Assembly (NCBI RefSeq): GCF_000010725.1
Contig: NC_013855.1
Coordinates: 1,163,501-1,227,500 of the forward strand
Length of the DNA stretch: 64,000 nucleotides
DNA from: Azospirillum sp. B510
GTDB taxonomy: Bacteria > Pseudomonadota > Alphaproteobacteria > Azospirillales > Azospirillaceae
Direction of reading: 5' to 3'
In this document: piece by piece, positions 28,848 through 37,337 of the stretch
Numbering within the stretch: the stretch's first letter is position 1
How the letters are laid out: each line of letters begins with the position of its first letter
The notes under the pieces: generated by a model
What the model was told of the DNA's origin: nothing
Databases searched by the model: none
Seen by the model: the letters and a program-made list of their open reading frames with translations, nothing else
Translations under genes and position numbers: made by a program

Positions 28848-29543
28848 ATGGATGGAACCGCCGCCATGCTGACGCTCCCCGCCCAGCCCTGCCCCTTCAG
28901 CTTTCCCTTGGCGCGGACGGCGCTGATCGTCATCGACATGCAGCGCGATTTCCTGGAGCCCGGTGGCTTCGGCGAGGCTTTGGGCAACGACGTGACGCAA
29001 CTGCGCCCGTCGGTGGCGCCGACCCGCGCGCTGCTCGACGCCTTCCGCGCCCATGGGCTGCCGGTCATCCACACCAAGGAGGTCCATCGGCCCGACCTGT
29101 CCGACTGCCCGCCGTCCAAGCTCAACCGCGGCGGCGGGCCGCTGCGCATCGGCGATGCCGGGCCGATGGGCCGCATCCTGGTTGCGGGAGAGCCCGGCAG
29201 CGACATCATCCCGGAACTGGCCCCGTTGGCGGGCGAGATCGTGATCGAGAAGCCCGGCAAGGGCGCCTTCTACGCCACGCCGCTGGCGGACGTGCTGGCC
29301 GGACTCGGCACCAGCCATCTCGTCTTCGCCGGGGTCACCACCGAGGTCTGCGTGCAGACCACCATGCGCGAGGCCAATGACCGTGGTTTCGACTGCCTGC
29401 TGGTCGAAGACGCCACCGACAGCTATTTCCCGGCCTTCAAGGCGGCGACCCTGGCGATGATCCGCGCCCAGGGCGGCATCGTCGGCTGGACCGCTCCCAG
29501 CGCCGCGGTCCTGGCGGCGCTGGAAAGCCGCCGACAGTCATGA
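28848..29543 (+). CDS. Isochorismatase-family cysteine hydrolase (BiuH paralogue)
   Basis: 231 residues, same fold as the gene at 26551. The triad is intact: Asp30 ([10 protein letters not shown]), Lys135 ([10 protein letters not shown]), Cys168 ([10 protein letters not shown]). [17 protein letters not shown] differs from the BiuH stretch [17 protein letters not shown], so the substrate is probably a related but different amide or ureide. Last gene of the sigma54-linked transporter operon, 27 bases after the ATPase. An ATG at 28866 is an alternative start. Keeping two diverged copies suggests two substrates. Confidence 0.85.
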   Translation: MDGTAAMLTLPAQPCPFSFPLARTALIVIDMQRDFLEPGGFGEALGNDVTQLRPSVAPTRALLDAFRAHGLPVIHTKEVHRPDLSDCPPSKLNRGGGPLRIGDAGPMGRILVAGEPGSDIIPELAPLAGEIVIEKPGKGAFYATPLADVLAGLGTSHLVFAGVTTEVCVQTTMREANDRGFDCLLVEDATDSYFPAFKAATLAMIRAQGGIVGWTAPSAAVLAALESRRQS

Positions 29544-29578
29544 CCGGAACGCGCCGAACGTTCCAGGCGAGGCGATGA

Positions 29579-29611
29579 GATGGACGGCCGCGCCGATGGC
29601 GGCCGTCCATC
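29579..29611. terminator. Perfect hairpin between convergent hydrolase and MFS genes
   Basis: GATGGACGGCCGC (29579-29591) and GCGGCCGTCCATC (29599-29611), a 13-base perfect stem with a 7-base loop, lie exactly in the gap between two convergent operons. No T-tract on either side; terminator or transcript-end stabiliser. Confidence 0.6.
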
Positions 29612-29635
29612 GCTTCGATCGGGGAGGATCGTCGT

Positions 29636-31000
29636 TCAGTGCGCCAGAGTGGCGGACACCGCCAGGGCGCCCATCGGCATCCGGTGTCTGCGCAGGGCGA
29701 AGACCGCCAGGGACGCCAGAAGGGCCGGCGCGACCGCGGCCAGCACGACGCCCTGGGCGCTCCAGCCGGCCCCGAGCAGCACGCCGCCGGCGACCGGGCC
29801 GATGATCGACCCGATGCGGCCGATGCCGAGCGCCCAACCCACGCCGGTCGAACGGATCGCCGTCGGATAGATGCCGGCGGCCAGCGCGTTCATGCCGATC
29901 TGGGCGCCGACGACGCCGAACCCCGCCAGGAAGACCGCCGGCATCAACAGCCACAGGTCATGCGCGCCGAAGGCGACACCGACGATGAACAGGGCCGAGG
30001 CGGCATAGGCGCTGCCCAGCACCAGATACGGGTTCATCCGGTCGATCATGCGGCCCAATGCTATGGCACCGACCACACCACCGAGATTCAGCACGGCGGT
30101 CGACAGGATCGCGGTACCGATCGGCATGCCGCTGGCGCGCAGCAGCGACGGCAGCCAGTTGACCAGGAAATACATGACCAGCAGGTTCATGAAGAAGGCC
30201 GCCCACAGCAGGAGGGTGGTGCGGGCCCGCCCATCCTGGAACAGCTTGGCGACGGTGAAGCCGGCGGCCTTCGGTTCATGCAGGACGAAGCCGCTGGCCG
30301 CCTCGATGCGCGGGACGTTGTCCGGGTCGAGACGCCGGAGGATCGCGGCGATCCGCTCCCGCGGGGCGTTGCTGGCGACCAGATAGCGCACCGACTCCGG
30401 CAGGAAGGCGATCAGAACCATCAGCACGGCCAACGGGGCGATGCCGCCGATGATGAAGACCGACGGCCAGCCGAAGGCACCGATCAGCGGCGCGCTGATG
30501 ACGCCGCCGACGGTGGAGCCGAAGGGAAAGCCGCAGAACATCACGGTGACCAGCGTCGCCCGCAGCCGTGCCGGGGCATATTCGGAGGTCAGCGCGATGA
30601 TGTTGGGCATCGCCCCGCCCAGCCCGACGCCGGTCAGGAAACGATAGAGCAGCAATTCGTTCATCGTGCCGGCCCAGGCGGTCACCAGCGAGAAGACGCC
30701 GAAGATCAGCATGGAGAGCAGGATGATGCTCTTGCGCCCGAAACGGTCGGCGGCCGGGCTGAGGATGAAGGCGCCGACGGTGAGGCCGGCGAGGCCGGCG
30801 CCGAAGATCGGGCCGAAGCCGGCGACGTTCATCCCCCATTGCTCGGCGATGACCGGCGCCACATAGGCGATGGCCTGGGTGTCGAAGCCGTCCAGAAGCG
30901 CGATCAGCGCGCACAGCGCGGTGATCAGGAACTGGAACCGGCCAAACCGCGCGCGTTCGATCGCCGCGGTCACGTCGATGACGTGCTGCTGTCCGGGCAT
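29636..31000 (-). CDS. Aromatic acid:H+ symporter (AAHS-family MFS)
   Basis: 454 residues, 12 spans. Family marks are LLDGFDTQAIAYVAPVIAEQWGM in the first helix and loop, the FGRKSIILLSMLIFG loop 2-3 signature and EYAPARLRATLVTVMFCGFPFG, as in PcaK, GenK and MhbT. Imports an aromatic acid, presumably gentisate or salicylate, since it follows the salicylate hydroxylase and gentisate dioxygenase genes on the same strand after 119 bases. Confidence 0.92.
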   Translation of the reverse strand: MPGQQHVIDVTAAIERARFGRFQFLITALCALIALLDGFDTQAIAYVAPVIAEQWGMNVAGFGPIFGAGLAGLTVGAFILSPAADRFGRKSIILLSMLIFGVFSLVTAWAGTMNELLLYRFLTGVGLGGAMPNIIALTSEYAPARLRATLVTVMFCGFPFGSTVGGVISAPLIGAFGWPSVFIIGGIAPLAVLMVLIAFLPESVRYLVASNAPRERIAAILRRLDPDNVPRIEAASGFVLHEPKAAGFTVAKLFQDGRARTTLLLWAAFFMNLLVMYFLVNWLPSLLRASGMPIGTAILSTAVLNLGGVVGAIALGRMIDRMNPYLVLGSAYAASALFIVGVAFGAHDLWLLMPAVFLAGFGVVGAQIGMNALAAGIYPTAIRSTGVGWALGIGRIGSIIGPVAGGVLLGAGWSAQGVVLAAVAPALLASLAVFALRRHRMPMGALAVSATLAH

Positions 31001-31048
31001 GTGCCCCTCCCAATGATGTTCGGTGTCCGGTCCGGATCGTTGTCCGGC

Positions 31049-31079
31049 CGGCCGGCGGCTGTCTCGGGACCGCCGGCCG
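31049..31079 (-). other. Hairpin between gentisate dioxygenase and transporter genes
   Basis: CGGCCGGCGG (31049-31058) and CCGCCGGCCG (31070-31079) form a perfect 10-base stem in the only sizeable gap of this operon. It may lower transporter expression relative to the enzymes or protect the upstream mRNA. Confidence 0.45.
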
Positions 31080-31119
31080 TTCGCCCTTTCGCTGAAGGGC
31101 TTGGCCGCGCCGTGACGGG

Positions 31120-32184
31120 TCAGGCGCGCAATTCGCGGTAGAGGCCCAGCTTCTCCTGGGCGGTGCGGTCGGAATAGCCGAACAGCACCAGATCGCCGCC
31201 GGCCTGGATCGTCACCTCGTGCCAGCTCGGCACGACGACGACATCACGCTCCGACAGGGTGAACTCCTTGTCCCCGATCCGGGCATGGCCGTGACCCTCG
31301 ACCACGACGAGGACGGTGCCGTCGGTCGAGCGGCGCGGCCTGGTCTCGAACCCCTTCGGCAGCAGGCGGACATGGGCGGAGATGGTCGGCATCACCGCCC
31401 CGCCATCGGCCGGATTGATGAATTCCAGCGCGTGGCCGACCCACGGATCCGGCGTCTCCGCCGCCGCCAGCGCGTCGAGGCCGGCCCGCCATTGCGGGTA
31501 CGGATAGTGGAACAGCGGCTGATGCGCCGGCCGGCGGTCGGCGGCGGTGCCGCGCATCGGCCGCATGTTGTGGCCGTAACGGGCGAGGCTGTCACCCGGA
31601 CGCACCGTCTCGGGATGGGCGGGCTGGCCGAGATGCTCGGCGAAACTGGCGTCGAAATGGCGCACGGTCGGGATGTCCAGCCCGTCGAGCCAGATCATCG
31701 GCTTGTCGGTGGTATTGCCGTGGTCGTGCCACTGCCAGTTCGGCGTCAGGACGAGGTCGAAGGGAGCCATCACCGCCTTCTCGCCGTCCAGCGCGGTGTA
31801 GGCGCCGTGCCCCTCCATCACGAAGCGCAGCGCGCACTGGCTGTGACGATGGCAGGGCGCCACCTCGCCGGGCAGGATCAGTTGCAGCCCGGCATAGAGG
31901 CTGGTGGTGATGCCGGCGGTGCCGGGCGTTCCCGGATTCTCCAGGATCAGCACGCGACGCTCGGCCTTCTCCGCGCTGATCAGGTCGCCGGCCCGCATCA
32001 GATGGGCCCGCGCGCCGGCATAGTCCCATTTCGTCGCCAGCGCCGGCCCGCGCGGCGTCGGGGTGACCAGCGCGCCCAGCACCTCCCACAAGGGATAGAG
32101 ATGCCGGGGTCGCATGTCCTCGTAGAGCTGACGCAACTGGCTGTCGGCATCGTTGCTCAGCAGGGTCTGGGTGTCGGGTGCCAT
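31120..32184 (-). CDS. nagI: Gentisate 1,2-dioxygenase
   Basis: 354-residue bicupin. Opens gentisate between C1 and C2 to maleylpyruvate with Fe(II). The N-terminal cupin has the metal ligands His112 and His114 (PCHRHSQCALRFVMEG) and a second His pair at 153/155 (QWHDHGN). The C-terminal cupin (GHGHARIGDKEFTLSERDVVVVPSWHEV) is partly degenerate, as in the family. It lies 4 bases after the ferredoxin, co-transcribed with the salicylate 5-hydroxylase. Confidence 0.95.
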   Translation of the reverse strand: MAPDTQTLLSNDADSQLRQLYEDMRPRHLYPLWEVLGALVTPTPRGPALATKWDYAGARAHLMRAGDLISAEKAERRVLILENPGTPGTAGITTSLYAGLQLILPGEVAPCHRHSQCALRFVMEGHGAYTALDGEKAVMAPFDLVLTPNWQWHDHGNTTDKPMIWLDGLDIPTVRHFDASFAEHLGQPAHPETVRPGDSLARYGHNMRPMRGTAADRRPAHQPLFHYPYPQWRAGLDALAAAETPDPWVGHALEFINPADGGAVMPTISAHVRLLPKGFETRPRRSTDGTVLVVVEGHGHARIGDKEFTLSERDVVVVPSWHEVTIQAGGDLVLFGYSDRTAQEKLGLYRELRA

Positions 32185-32188
32185 GGCG

Positions 32189-32527
32189 TCACGCCTCCTC
32201 GATCTGGACGTGGAGAACGCCGTCCTCGACCTTCACCGGAAAGCTGCGGACCGGCACGGTGCAGGGGGCGCCGGCCGCGGCACCGGTGCGGACGTCGAAC
32301 AGGCCCTGGTGCAGCGGACATTCGATCAGATGCCCGTCGAGATAGCCGTCCGACAGGAAGGCCTGGCCATGGGTGCAGACGTCGGAGGTGGCGAAATACT
32401 CCCCCTCCACGGCATAGAGCGCGATGCGCCGGCCGCCGGCCTGGGCGCGGGCGACGCCGTCCCGCTCGACGTCCGCCGCCGGGATGGTCTTGTACCAGAG
32501 GGCCGATTCAGAGTTCGTCACGGTCAT
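32189..32527 (-). CDS. nagAb: Rieske-type ferredoxin of salicylate 5-hydroxylase
   Basis: 112 residues. Carries electrons from the reductase to the oxygenase. The [2Fe-2S] Rieske ligands are Cys51, His53 (DVCTHGQA) and Cys70, His73 (ECPLHQG). Length and position beside the oxygenase subunits fit NagAb/BphA3-type ferredoxins. Confidence 0.92.
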   Translation of the reverse strand: MTVTNSESALWYKTIPAADVERDGVARAQAGGRRIALYAVEGEYFATSDVCTHGQAFLSDGYLDGHLIECPLHQGLFDVRTGAAAGAPCTVPVRSFPVKVEDGVLHVQIEEA

Positions 32528-32538
32528 GGGAATGCTCC

Positions 32539-33057
32539 TCAGGCCGGGTAGATCAGGCTGTTGGCGATCATCTCGGAATCGAAGACGACCACCCGTTCCA
32601 CCAGACGCAGGCCGGCCAGAGGCGGGGGCCCATCGGCCTCGACCAGCCGATCATGGCAGACACCGCACAGCACGATGTTGGGCTGCTGGTCGATCAGGGT
32701 CTGGACCATCAGCAGGTTGTGGCGGGCGCGGATGCCGTCGGCGCCCTGGGTCACCCGCAGGGGACCGGGAAAGCGGCGGTAGTAGCGCGGGGCGTACATC
32801 TGGGTCTTCAGCAGGCCGGTGACGCGGTCCCGCAACATGCCGCGGCTTTCCGCCTGCATGGTGCAGAGCATGTAGCCGCGTTCATGGTTCTCGCGCGGGA
32901 TGACGCGGTACAGGCACTCCTCGGTGAAGAAGTCCGGCCATTCCTCCAGGCGGACATCGTCGAGCGCCTCGTAATAGGCGTCGTAGAAATCGCGGACACG
33001 GGCGCGCAGCGCCGCGTCCACAGCCCTATCGGTGCGGTCCATCGTCAGCGCGCTCAT
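32539..33057 (-). CDS. nagH: Ring-hydroxylating dioxygenase beta subunit (salicylate 5-hydroxylase small subunit)
   Basis: 172 residues, the SnoaL-like fold of beta subunits: VRDFYDAYYEALDDVRLEEWPDFFTEECLYRVIPREN, then PRYYRRFPGPLRVTQ and LVERVVVFDSEMIANSLIYPA. ATG at 33057 overlaps the alpha-subunit stop (ATGA). It has a structural role in the alpha3beta3 oxygenase. The frame upstream of 33057 is only a shadow of the alpha gene. Confidence 0.92.
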   Translation of the reverse strand: MSALTMDRTDRAVDAALRARVRDFYDAYYEALDDVRLEEWPDFFTEECLYRVIPRENHERGYMLCTMQAESRGMLRDRVTGLLKTQMYAPRYYRRFPGPLRVTQGADGIRARHNLLMVQTLIDQQPNIVLCGVCHDRLVEADGPPPLAGLRLVERVVVFDSEMIANSLIYPA

Positions 33058-34337
33058 AGCCCCATCACCTCGCGCCAGTAGCGGTACATGCCGCGGATCG
33101 CGGTTTCGGTGACCATGTGGTCGGTGGGTGCGATGCCGTGCCCGCCCATCGTCACCAGCGCCTCGGCGTCGGGCGAGGCGGTGAAACCCTGCTGGCACAT
33201 CTCGATCACCTCGCCGTCGTCGGCCGACACGAAGCCGGCCGGGCCGAACAGGTTGGCCTGCCGGGTGCGGCGCAGCCTCATCTCCGGCGTGTCGTCGGCG
33301 TAGCACCAGTGGGTCCAGTGGAAATCAAAGCCGCCGGTCCCCGTCGGCACGATCTGGCGCGTGGTCAGCGAATTGACCTGCTGTTGCAGGATGACGCTGG
33401 GAAAGACGGTGATCATGCCGACCGTCTCATCGCCGGGGAACTCGGTCACCACGTCGAGGATGCGCGGATCGGCCAGCGTCAGGTCACCCTGGAAATTGCG
33501 CATGTCGGCGGTGACGTCGTTGACCTCCTGCGCCCCCTTGCGGCTGATCAGGATGCCGTGGCGGCCGGTCTCGTCGATGTCGACGGCGGATTTCTGGTCG
33601 GCGCGGAACAGGCCGAAGGTGACGAAGAAGACATGCAGCAGGCCCGCATGGTACGGGTCCTTGATGTTCTCCATCATCAGCTTCCAGTTGCCCGGAATGT
33701 GCTGACGGTTGTAGCCGAGCACCTCCAGCTTCCGGCCGTCATAGACGCGGGTGTAGTGCTTCCAGAATTTTTCGCCGAGATATTCGCGGAAGGGCGGCGT
33801 GTCGTCGGAGAAGGTCGCCCACACCACGCCATTGACCACCTCGACCCGCAGGCGGCGCAGCCCGTGCTTCGCCGGGTCGAAATCGGCCGGCATGCCACCC
33901 TGGCGCCGCACGCCGCGGCGGAAGGGAACGCCGATCAGCTCGCCGCGCAGGTCGTAGGCCCACTGGTGATAGGGACAGAGCAGGTCCTTGGTGCGGCCGG
34001 AGCGGCTTTGGCAGAACTTCACGCCGCGGTGGGCGCAGCGGTTCTCCACCACGCTGATCTCATCCTCGGCGCTGCGCACCACGATCACCGGCTTTTCGCC
34101 CAGCGTGGTGGTCTTGAAGTCGCCGACCGCCGGGATCTCGGCCTCCAGCCCGCAATAGAGCCAGTGCGGGCCATACCAGATCCGCTCCAGCTCCCGCCGG
34201 TAGGTCTCCTCGTCCGAATAGACCCAATAGGGAACCTGGGAGGCTCCATCGGCGGCCCAGCGCCGTCCGGCCTGCTTGGCTCCAGCCTCCTGCCGATCGG
34301 CGGCCGGGCGTTCGAGCTGTGTGGTGTCGGGGATCAT
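33054..34337 (-). CDS. nagG: Salicylate 5-hydroxylase large (alpha) subunit
   Basis: 427 residues. Converts salicylate to gentisate. Rieske cluster ligands are Cys101, His103 (NRCAHRG) and Cys121, His124 (LLCPYHQW). The mononuclear iron site has Asp227, His230 and His235 in ENIKDPYHAGLLHV. ATG at 34337 is chosen because GGAGGAG lies seven bases upstream; the frame continues to 34403 across the operator. Substrate is inferred from the complete downstream gentisate pathway; the related anthranilate or 3-hydroxybenzoate oxygenases would not fit it as well. Confidence 0.92.
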   Translation of the reverse strand: MIPDTTQLERPAADRQEAGAKQAGRRWAADGASQVPYWVYSDEETYRRELERIWYGPHWLYCGLEAEIPAVGDFKTTTLGEKPVIVVRSAEDEISVVENRCAHRGVKFCQSRSGRTKDLLCPYHQWAYDLRGELIGVPFRRGVRRQGGMPADFDPAKHGLRRLRVEVVNGVVWATFSDDTPPFREYLGEKFWKHYTRVYDGRKLEVLGYNRQHIPGNWKLMMENIKDPYHAGLLHVFFVTFGLFRADQKSAVDIDETGRHGILISRKGAQEVNDVTADMRNFQGDLTLADPRILDVVTEFPGDETVGMITVFPSVILQQQVNSLTTRQIVPTGTGGFDFHWTHWCYADDTPEMRLRRTRQANLFGPAGFVSADDGEVIEMCQQGFTASPDAEALVTMGGHGIAPTDHMVTETAIRGMYRYWREVMGL

Positions 34338-34359
34338 CGCTCCTCCGCGCATCTCGTTG

Positions 34360-34405
34360 GCAATGCGTATTGCATATCGTGCGATGATTTGTATATTGCG
34401 CAATA
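34360..34405. promoter_or_regulatory. Two palindromic operator candidates in the divergent nagG/nagAa promoter
   Basis: GCAAT-GCGT-ATTGC (34360-34373) and the perfect 12-base palindrome TATTGCGCAATA (34394-34405) share the half-site ATTGC. They lie between the divergent oxygenase and reductase genes, in a short AT-rich promoter zone. Likely bound by the IclR regulator encoded at 35754 (inference). Confidence 0.6.
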
Positions 34406-34513
34406 AGGACGATGCGTCAAGCGCGAATGATCAGCGTTATTGACAGTTCGCCCGAACGAGGATCCCACCGCCCCCGGACGACGGGATCCCGCAGCAGGAA
34501 GGAGGACGCGGGC

Positions 34514-35794
34514 ATGGATGCAGGCACGAATGCGGGCGTGGTCATCGTTGGCGCCGGACAGGCCGGAGGACGGGTGGCCCTGCTGCTCGCCCAGCGCGGC
34601 TATCACGGCCCGGTGACGCTGATCGGCGCGGAGCCCCTCCCCCCCTATGAGCGCCCGCCCCTGTCGAAGGAGATGCTGGCCGACCCGTCGCACCCGCTGC
34701 CGGTGCTGGCGCCGACCGAGGAGTACGAGCGGCTCGGCATCTCGCTGCGGCTGGGCTGCAGCGTCACCGCCATCGATCGCGGCCGCCGGCGGGTGACGAT
34801 GGACGATGGTGGCACCCTGCCCTATGACCGGCTGGTGCTCGCCACCGGCGGACGGCCGCGACAGCTGCCGTTCGCGCTGCGATCCCTTCAGGTTTTGCGC
34901 AGCATCGGGGATGTGCGCGCCATCGCCGCGCGGGCGGAGACGGCTTCCAGCGTCCTTGTCGTCGGCGGCGGCGTCATCGGGCTGGAGGCCGCCGCCACCC
35001 TGCGCAAACGCGGACTGGCGGTGACGGTGGTGGAGGTCGGCTCACGCCTTCTCGGCCGCAACTTCCCGGAGCCGGTCGCCGCGGTGATCGCCGAACGCCA
35101 TGCGGCGGAAGGGGTGGTGCTGCGGACCGGTGTCCGGATCCGCAAGGTCGAGGAGGATGCCGGCGGTCTGCACGCCACCCTGTCCGACGGCTCCACCGTC
35201 ACCGCCGACTTCGCGGTCGTCGGCATCGGCATCACGCCCGACACGGTGCTGGCCCAGGATTGCGGGCTGGTGACCGACGATGGCGTGGTGGTGGATGCCG
35301 ACATGCGCAGCTCCGATCCCGCCATCCTGGCGGTCGGCGACATGGCGGCGATTCCGGGTCCGGACGGGCGGCCGATGCGGTGCGAGACCTGGCAGAACGC
35401 CAACGTCACCGCCGAACGGGCGGTCGCCACCATCCTGGGCGAAGCCATTCCGGCGGGAGAGGCGAGCTGGTTCTGGACCGACCAGTATGACCTGAACGTG
35501 CAGTTGACCGGCAACACCATGGCCGGCGGACTGGACAACGGCCGGGTGGTGGAACAGCGAACGGCGGGCACCGGGGCGGGCGGCAAAGGACGGCTCTATC
35601 TGATGCTCGCGGGTGACCGGCTGGTCGGCGCCGCGGCGATCAACGCCGGCCGCGACATGAGCATTTGCCGCCGGCTGGTCACCGCCGGGGTCCGGCTGCC
35701 CGCCGCCCTGCTGGACTCCGCGCAGTTCGACGCGCGGGCCGCCCGCGCGCTGCTCACGCCGTCCGCGGCCAGCGCCCGCCCAGTCGATGCGTGA
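34514..35794 (+). CDS. nagAa: Ferredoxin--NAD(P)+ reductase of the ring hydroxylase
   Basis: 426-residue FAD/NAD(P)H oxidoreductase of the BphA4/PdR type, not the plant-type NagAa of naphthalene strains. FAD-binding GAGQAGGRVALLL near the N-terminus, NAD-binding GGGVIGLEAAATL in the middle, and the second FAD motif ILAVGDMAA. YERPPLSKEML is a family hallmark. ATG at 34514 is preceded by GGAAGGAGG. It is transcribed divergently from the oxygenase; its 3' end overlaps the convergent IclR gene by 41 bases. Confidence 0.92.
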   Translation: MDAGTNAGVVIVGAGQAGGRVALLLAQRGYHGPVTLIGAEPLPPYERPPLSKEMLADPSHPLPVLAPTEEYERLGISLRLGCSVTAIDRGRRRVTMDDGGTLPYDRLVLATGGRPRQLPFALRSLQVLRSIGDVRAIAARAETASSVLVVGGGVIGLEAAATLRKRGLAVTVVEVGSRLLGRNFPEPVAAVIAERHAAEGVVLRTGVRIRKVEEDAGGLHATLSDGSTVTADFAVVGIGITPDTVLAQDCGLVTDDGVVVDADMRSSDPAILAVGDMAAIPGPDGRPMRCETWQNANVTAERAVATILGEAIPAGEASWFWTDQYDLNVQLTGNTMAGGLDNGRVVEQRTAGTGAGGKGRLYLMLAGDRLVGAAAINAGRDMSICRRLVTAGVRLPAALLDSAQFDARAARALLTPSAASARPVDA

Positions 35795-36521
35795 TCTCGC
35801 GACAGGCGTCGAGCAGCTGGCCCCGCACCGCCGCGTCCTCGCCGGTCTTGAAGGCCTGCGAGGCGATGACCGACACCACCATCACCAGCTGGCCCTGGAG
35901 GTTGAAGACCGGCCCGGCGAAGGCGCGCAGCCCAGGCACGGTGGTGCCGTCGACACCGGCGACGAGATCGCGCCGCACCTGCTGGCGGATGGCGTCGATG
36001 TCGACGGGGCCGTCGGTGCGGTCGCGCACCAGTTCGCGCTGGAGCACGTCGGACACGAAGGTCTCGTTCTGGAAGGCGAGGAAGACCTTGCCGGTCGCCG
36101 ACTGGGTCAGCGGCAGGCGCGAGCCGATGGTCAGCGTGGTGTAGATGGGCGGGGAGCCGGGATACCAGCGCACGATGGTCGGCCCGAGATCGGCCCAAAC
36201 CGCCAGTTGCAGCGTGCGGCCGGTGGCTTCGACCAGGGACTGCGCGATCTGGCTGGCCTGTTCGAACACGTCGAGCCGCGCCATCGCCGCCAACCCGAGC
36301 CGCAGCGCTCCGCTGTGCAGATCGTAAAGGGAGGTCGCCTGATCCTGCCGCAGGAAGCCGGTGTTGACGAAGCTGGCGAGATAGCGATGGGCCTGGCTGA
36401 CCGACATGTCGCTGGCCTTGGCGATCTCGGTCAGGCTGCTCGGCCGTCCCAACCGGACCAGGGCGTCGAGCACGCCCATGCCGATTTCCACCGATTGGAT
36501 GCCTTTGCGCTTCGCCGTCAT
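35754..36521 (-). CDS. IclR-family regulator of the salicylate/gentisate cluster
   Basis: 255 residues. Winged helix (VEIGMGVLDALVRLGRPSSLTEIAKASDMSVSQAHRYLASFVNTGFLRQ) followed by the IclR effector domain (GSRLPLTQSATGKVFLAFQ; PGLRAFAGPVFNLQGQLVMVVSVIA). ATG at 36521 gives normal length; the longer frame to 36665 crosses the divergent promoter. It is divergent from the isomerase gene at 36670, with the CGGAA-N6-TTCCG repeat between. Confidence 0.92.
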   Translation of the reverse strand: MTAKRKGIQSVEIGMGVLDALVRLGRPSSLTEIAKASDMSVSQAHRYLASFVNTGFLRQDQATSLYDLHSGALRLGLAAMARLDVFEQASQIAQSLVEATGRTLQLAVWADLGPTIVRWYPGSPPIYTTLTIGSRLPLTQSATGKVFLAFQNETFVSDVLQRELVRDRTDGPVDIDAIRQQVRRDLVAGVDGTTVPGLRAFAGPVFNLQGQLVMVVSVIASQAFKTGEDAAVRGQLLDACREITHRLGGRWPRTA

Positions 36522-36622
36522 GCCACCCGTCCCGTCCGTCGCCCCGATCGCTATGCCCCGTGCCCGATCGGCCCGATCCCCGATCGACCGGAGGGGCCGC
36601 ACCATAGCGCGGCGGCCGGTCA

Positions 36623-36638
36623 CGGAACACCCATTCCG
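36623..36638. promoter_or_regulatory. Inverted repeat between iclR-type gene and nagL
   Basis: CGGAA-CACCCA-TTCCG, perfect five-base arms, 32 bases before the nagL start and about 100 before the IclR start. GGAA...TTCC arms are common for IclR-family operators. Candidate autoregulatory site. Confidence 0.45.
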
Positions 36639-36669
36639 CAAAAGAACCGACTCTGAGGAGGACACCCGC

Positions 36670-37308
36670 GTGAAGGTCTATGATTACTTCCGGTCCTCGG
36701 CGGCCTACCGGCTGCGGATCGCCCTCAACCTGAAGGGGCTCACAGCCGAAAGGCACTTCATCCATCTGCGCCGCAAGGAGCAAAGCGCGCCCGGCTATCT
36801 CGCGGTCAATCCGATGGGGCTGCTGCCGGCGCTTGAGGTGGATGGCCGGACGCTGACCCAGTCGCTCGCCATCATCGAGTATCTGGACGAGACCCATCCG
36901 ACCCCGGCGCTGCTTCCGCGCGATCCGCTGGACCGCGCCTGGGTGCGGTCGCTGGCGCTGGCCGTCGCCTGCGACATCCACCCCGTCAACAACCTGCGCA
37001 TCCTCAATCACCTGCGTGACGCGCTGGGCCAGGACGAAGAAGCCCGCAACGGCTGGTACGCCCATTGGGTGGCGGAAGGCTTCCGCGGGCTGGAGACGAT
37101 GCTGGCCGGCGACGACCGCGTCGGCGTCTTCTGCTTCGGCGACGAACCGACGCTGGCCGACATCTGCCTCGTCCCGCAGGTCTTCAACGCCGCCCGGATG
37201 AGCTGCCCGCTCGACGACTACCCCACCATCCGCCGCATCGCCGCGGCGGCGGGCGCCCTGCCCGCCTTCCAGGCCGCGGAGCCCGGCCGCCAGCCCGACG
37301 CCGAATGA
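36670..37308 (+). CDS. nagL: Maleylpyruvate isomerase (GST zeta family)
   Basis: 212 residues. Isomerises maleylpyruvate to fumarylpyruvate with glutathione. The N-terminal thioredoxin-like domain begins KVYDYFRSSAAYRLRIALN, where the SSAAYR motif is the zeta-class Ser/Cys active site, and has the QSLAIIEYLDE glutathione-binding motif. GTG start at 36670 behind TGAGGAGG at ideal spacing. Maleylacetoacetate isomerase is the close relative; the gentisate genes decide for maleylpyruvate. Confidence 0.9.
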   Translation: MKVYDYFRSSAAYRLRIALNLKGLTAERHFIHLRRKEQSAPGYLAVNPMGLLPALEVDGRTLTQSLAIIEYLDETHPTPALLPRDPLDRAWVRSLALAVACDIHPVNNLRILNHLRDALGQDEEARNGWYAHWVAEGFRGLETMLAGDDRVGVFCFGDEPTLADICLVPQVFNAARMSCPLDDYPTIRRIAAAAGALPAFQAAEPGRQPDAE

Positions 37309-37337
37309 CCGCTTTCAACATCGGAGGAACCCCTGAG

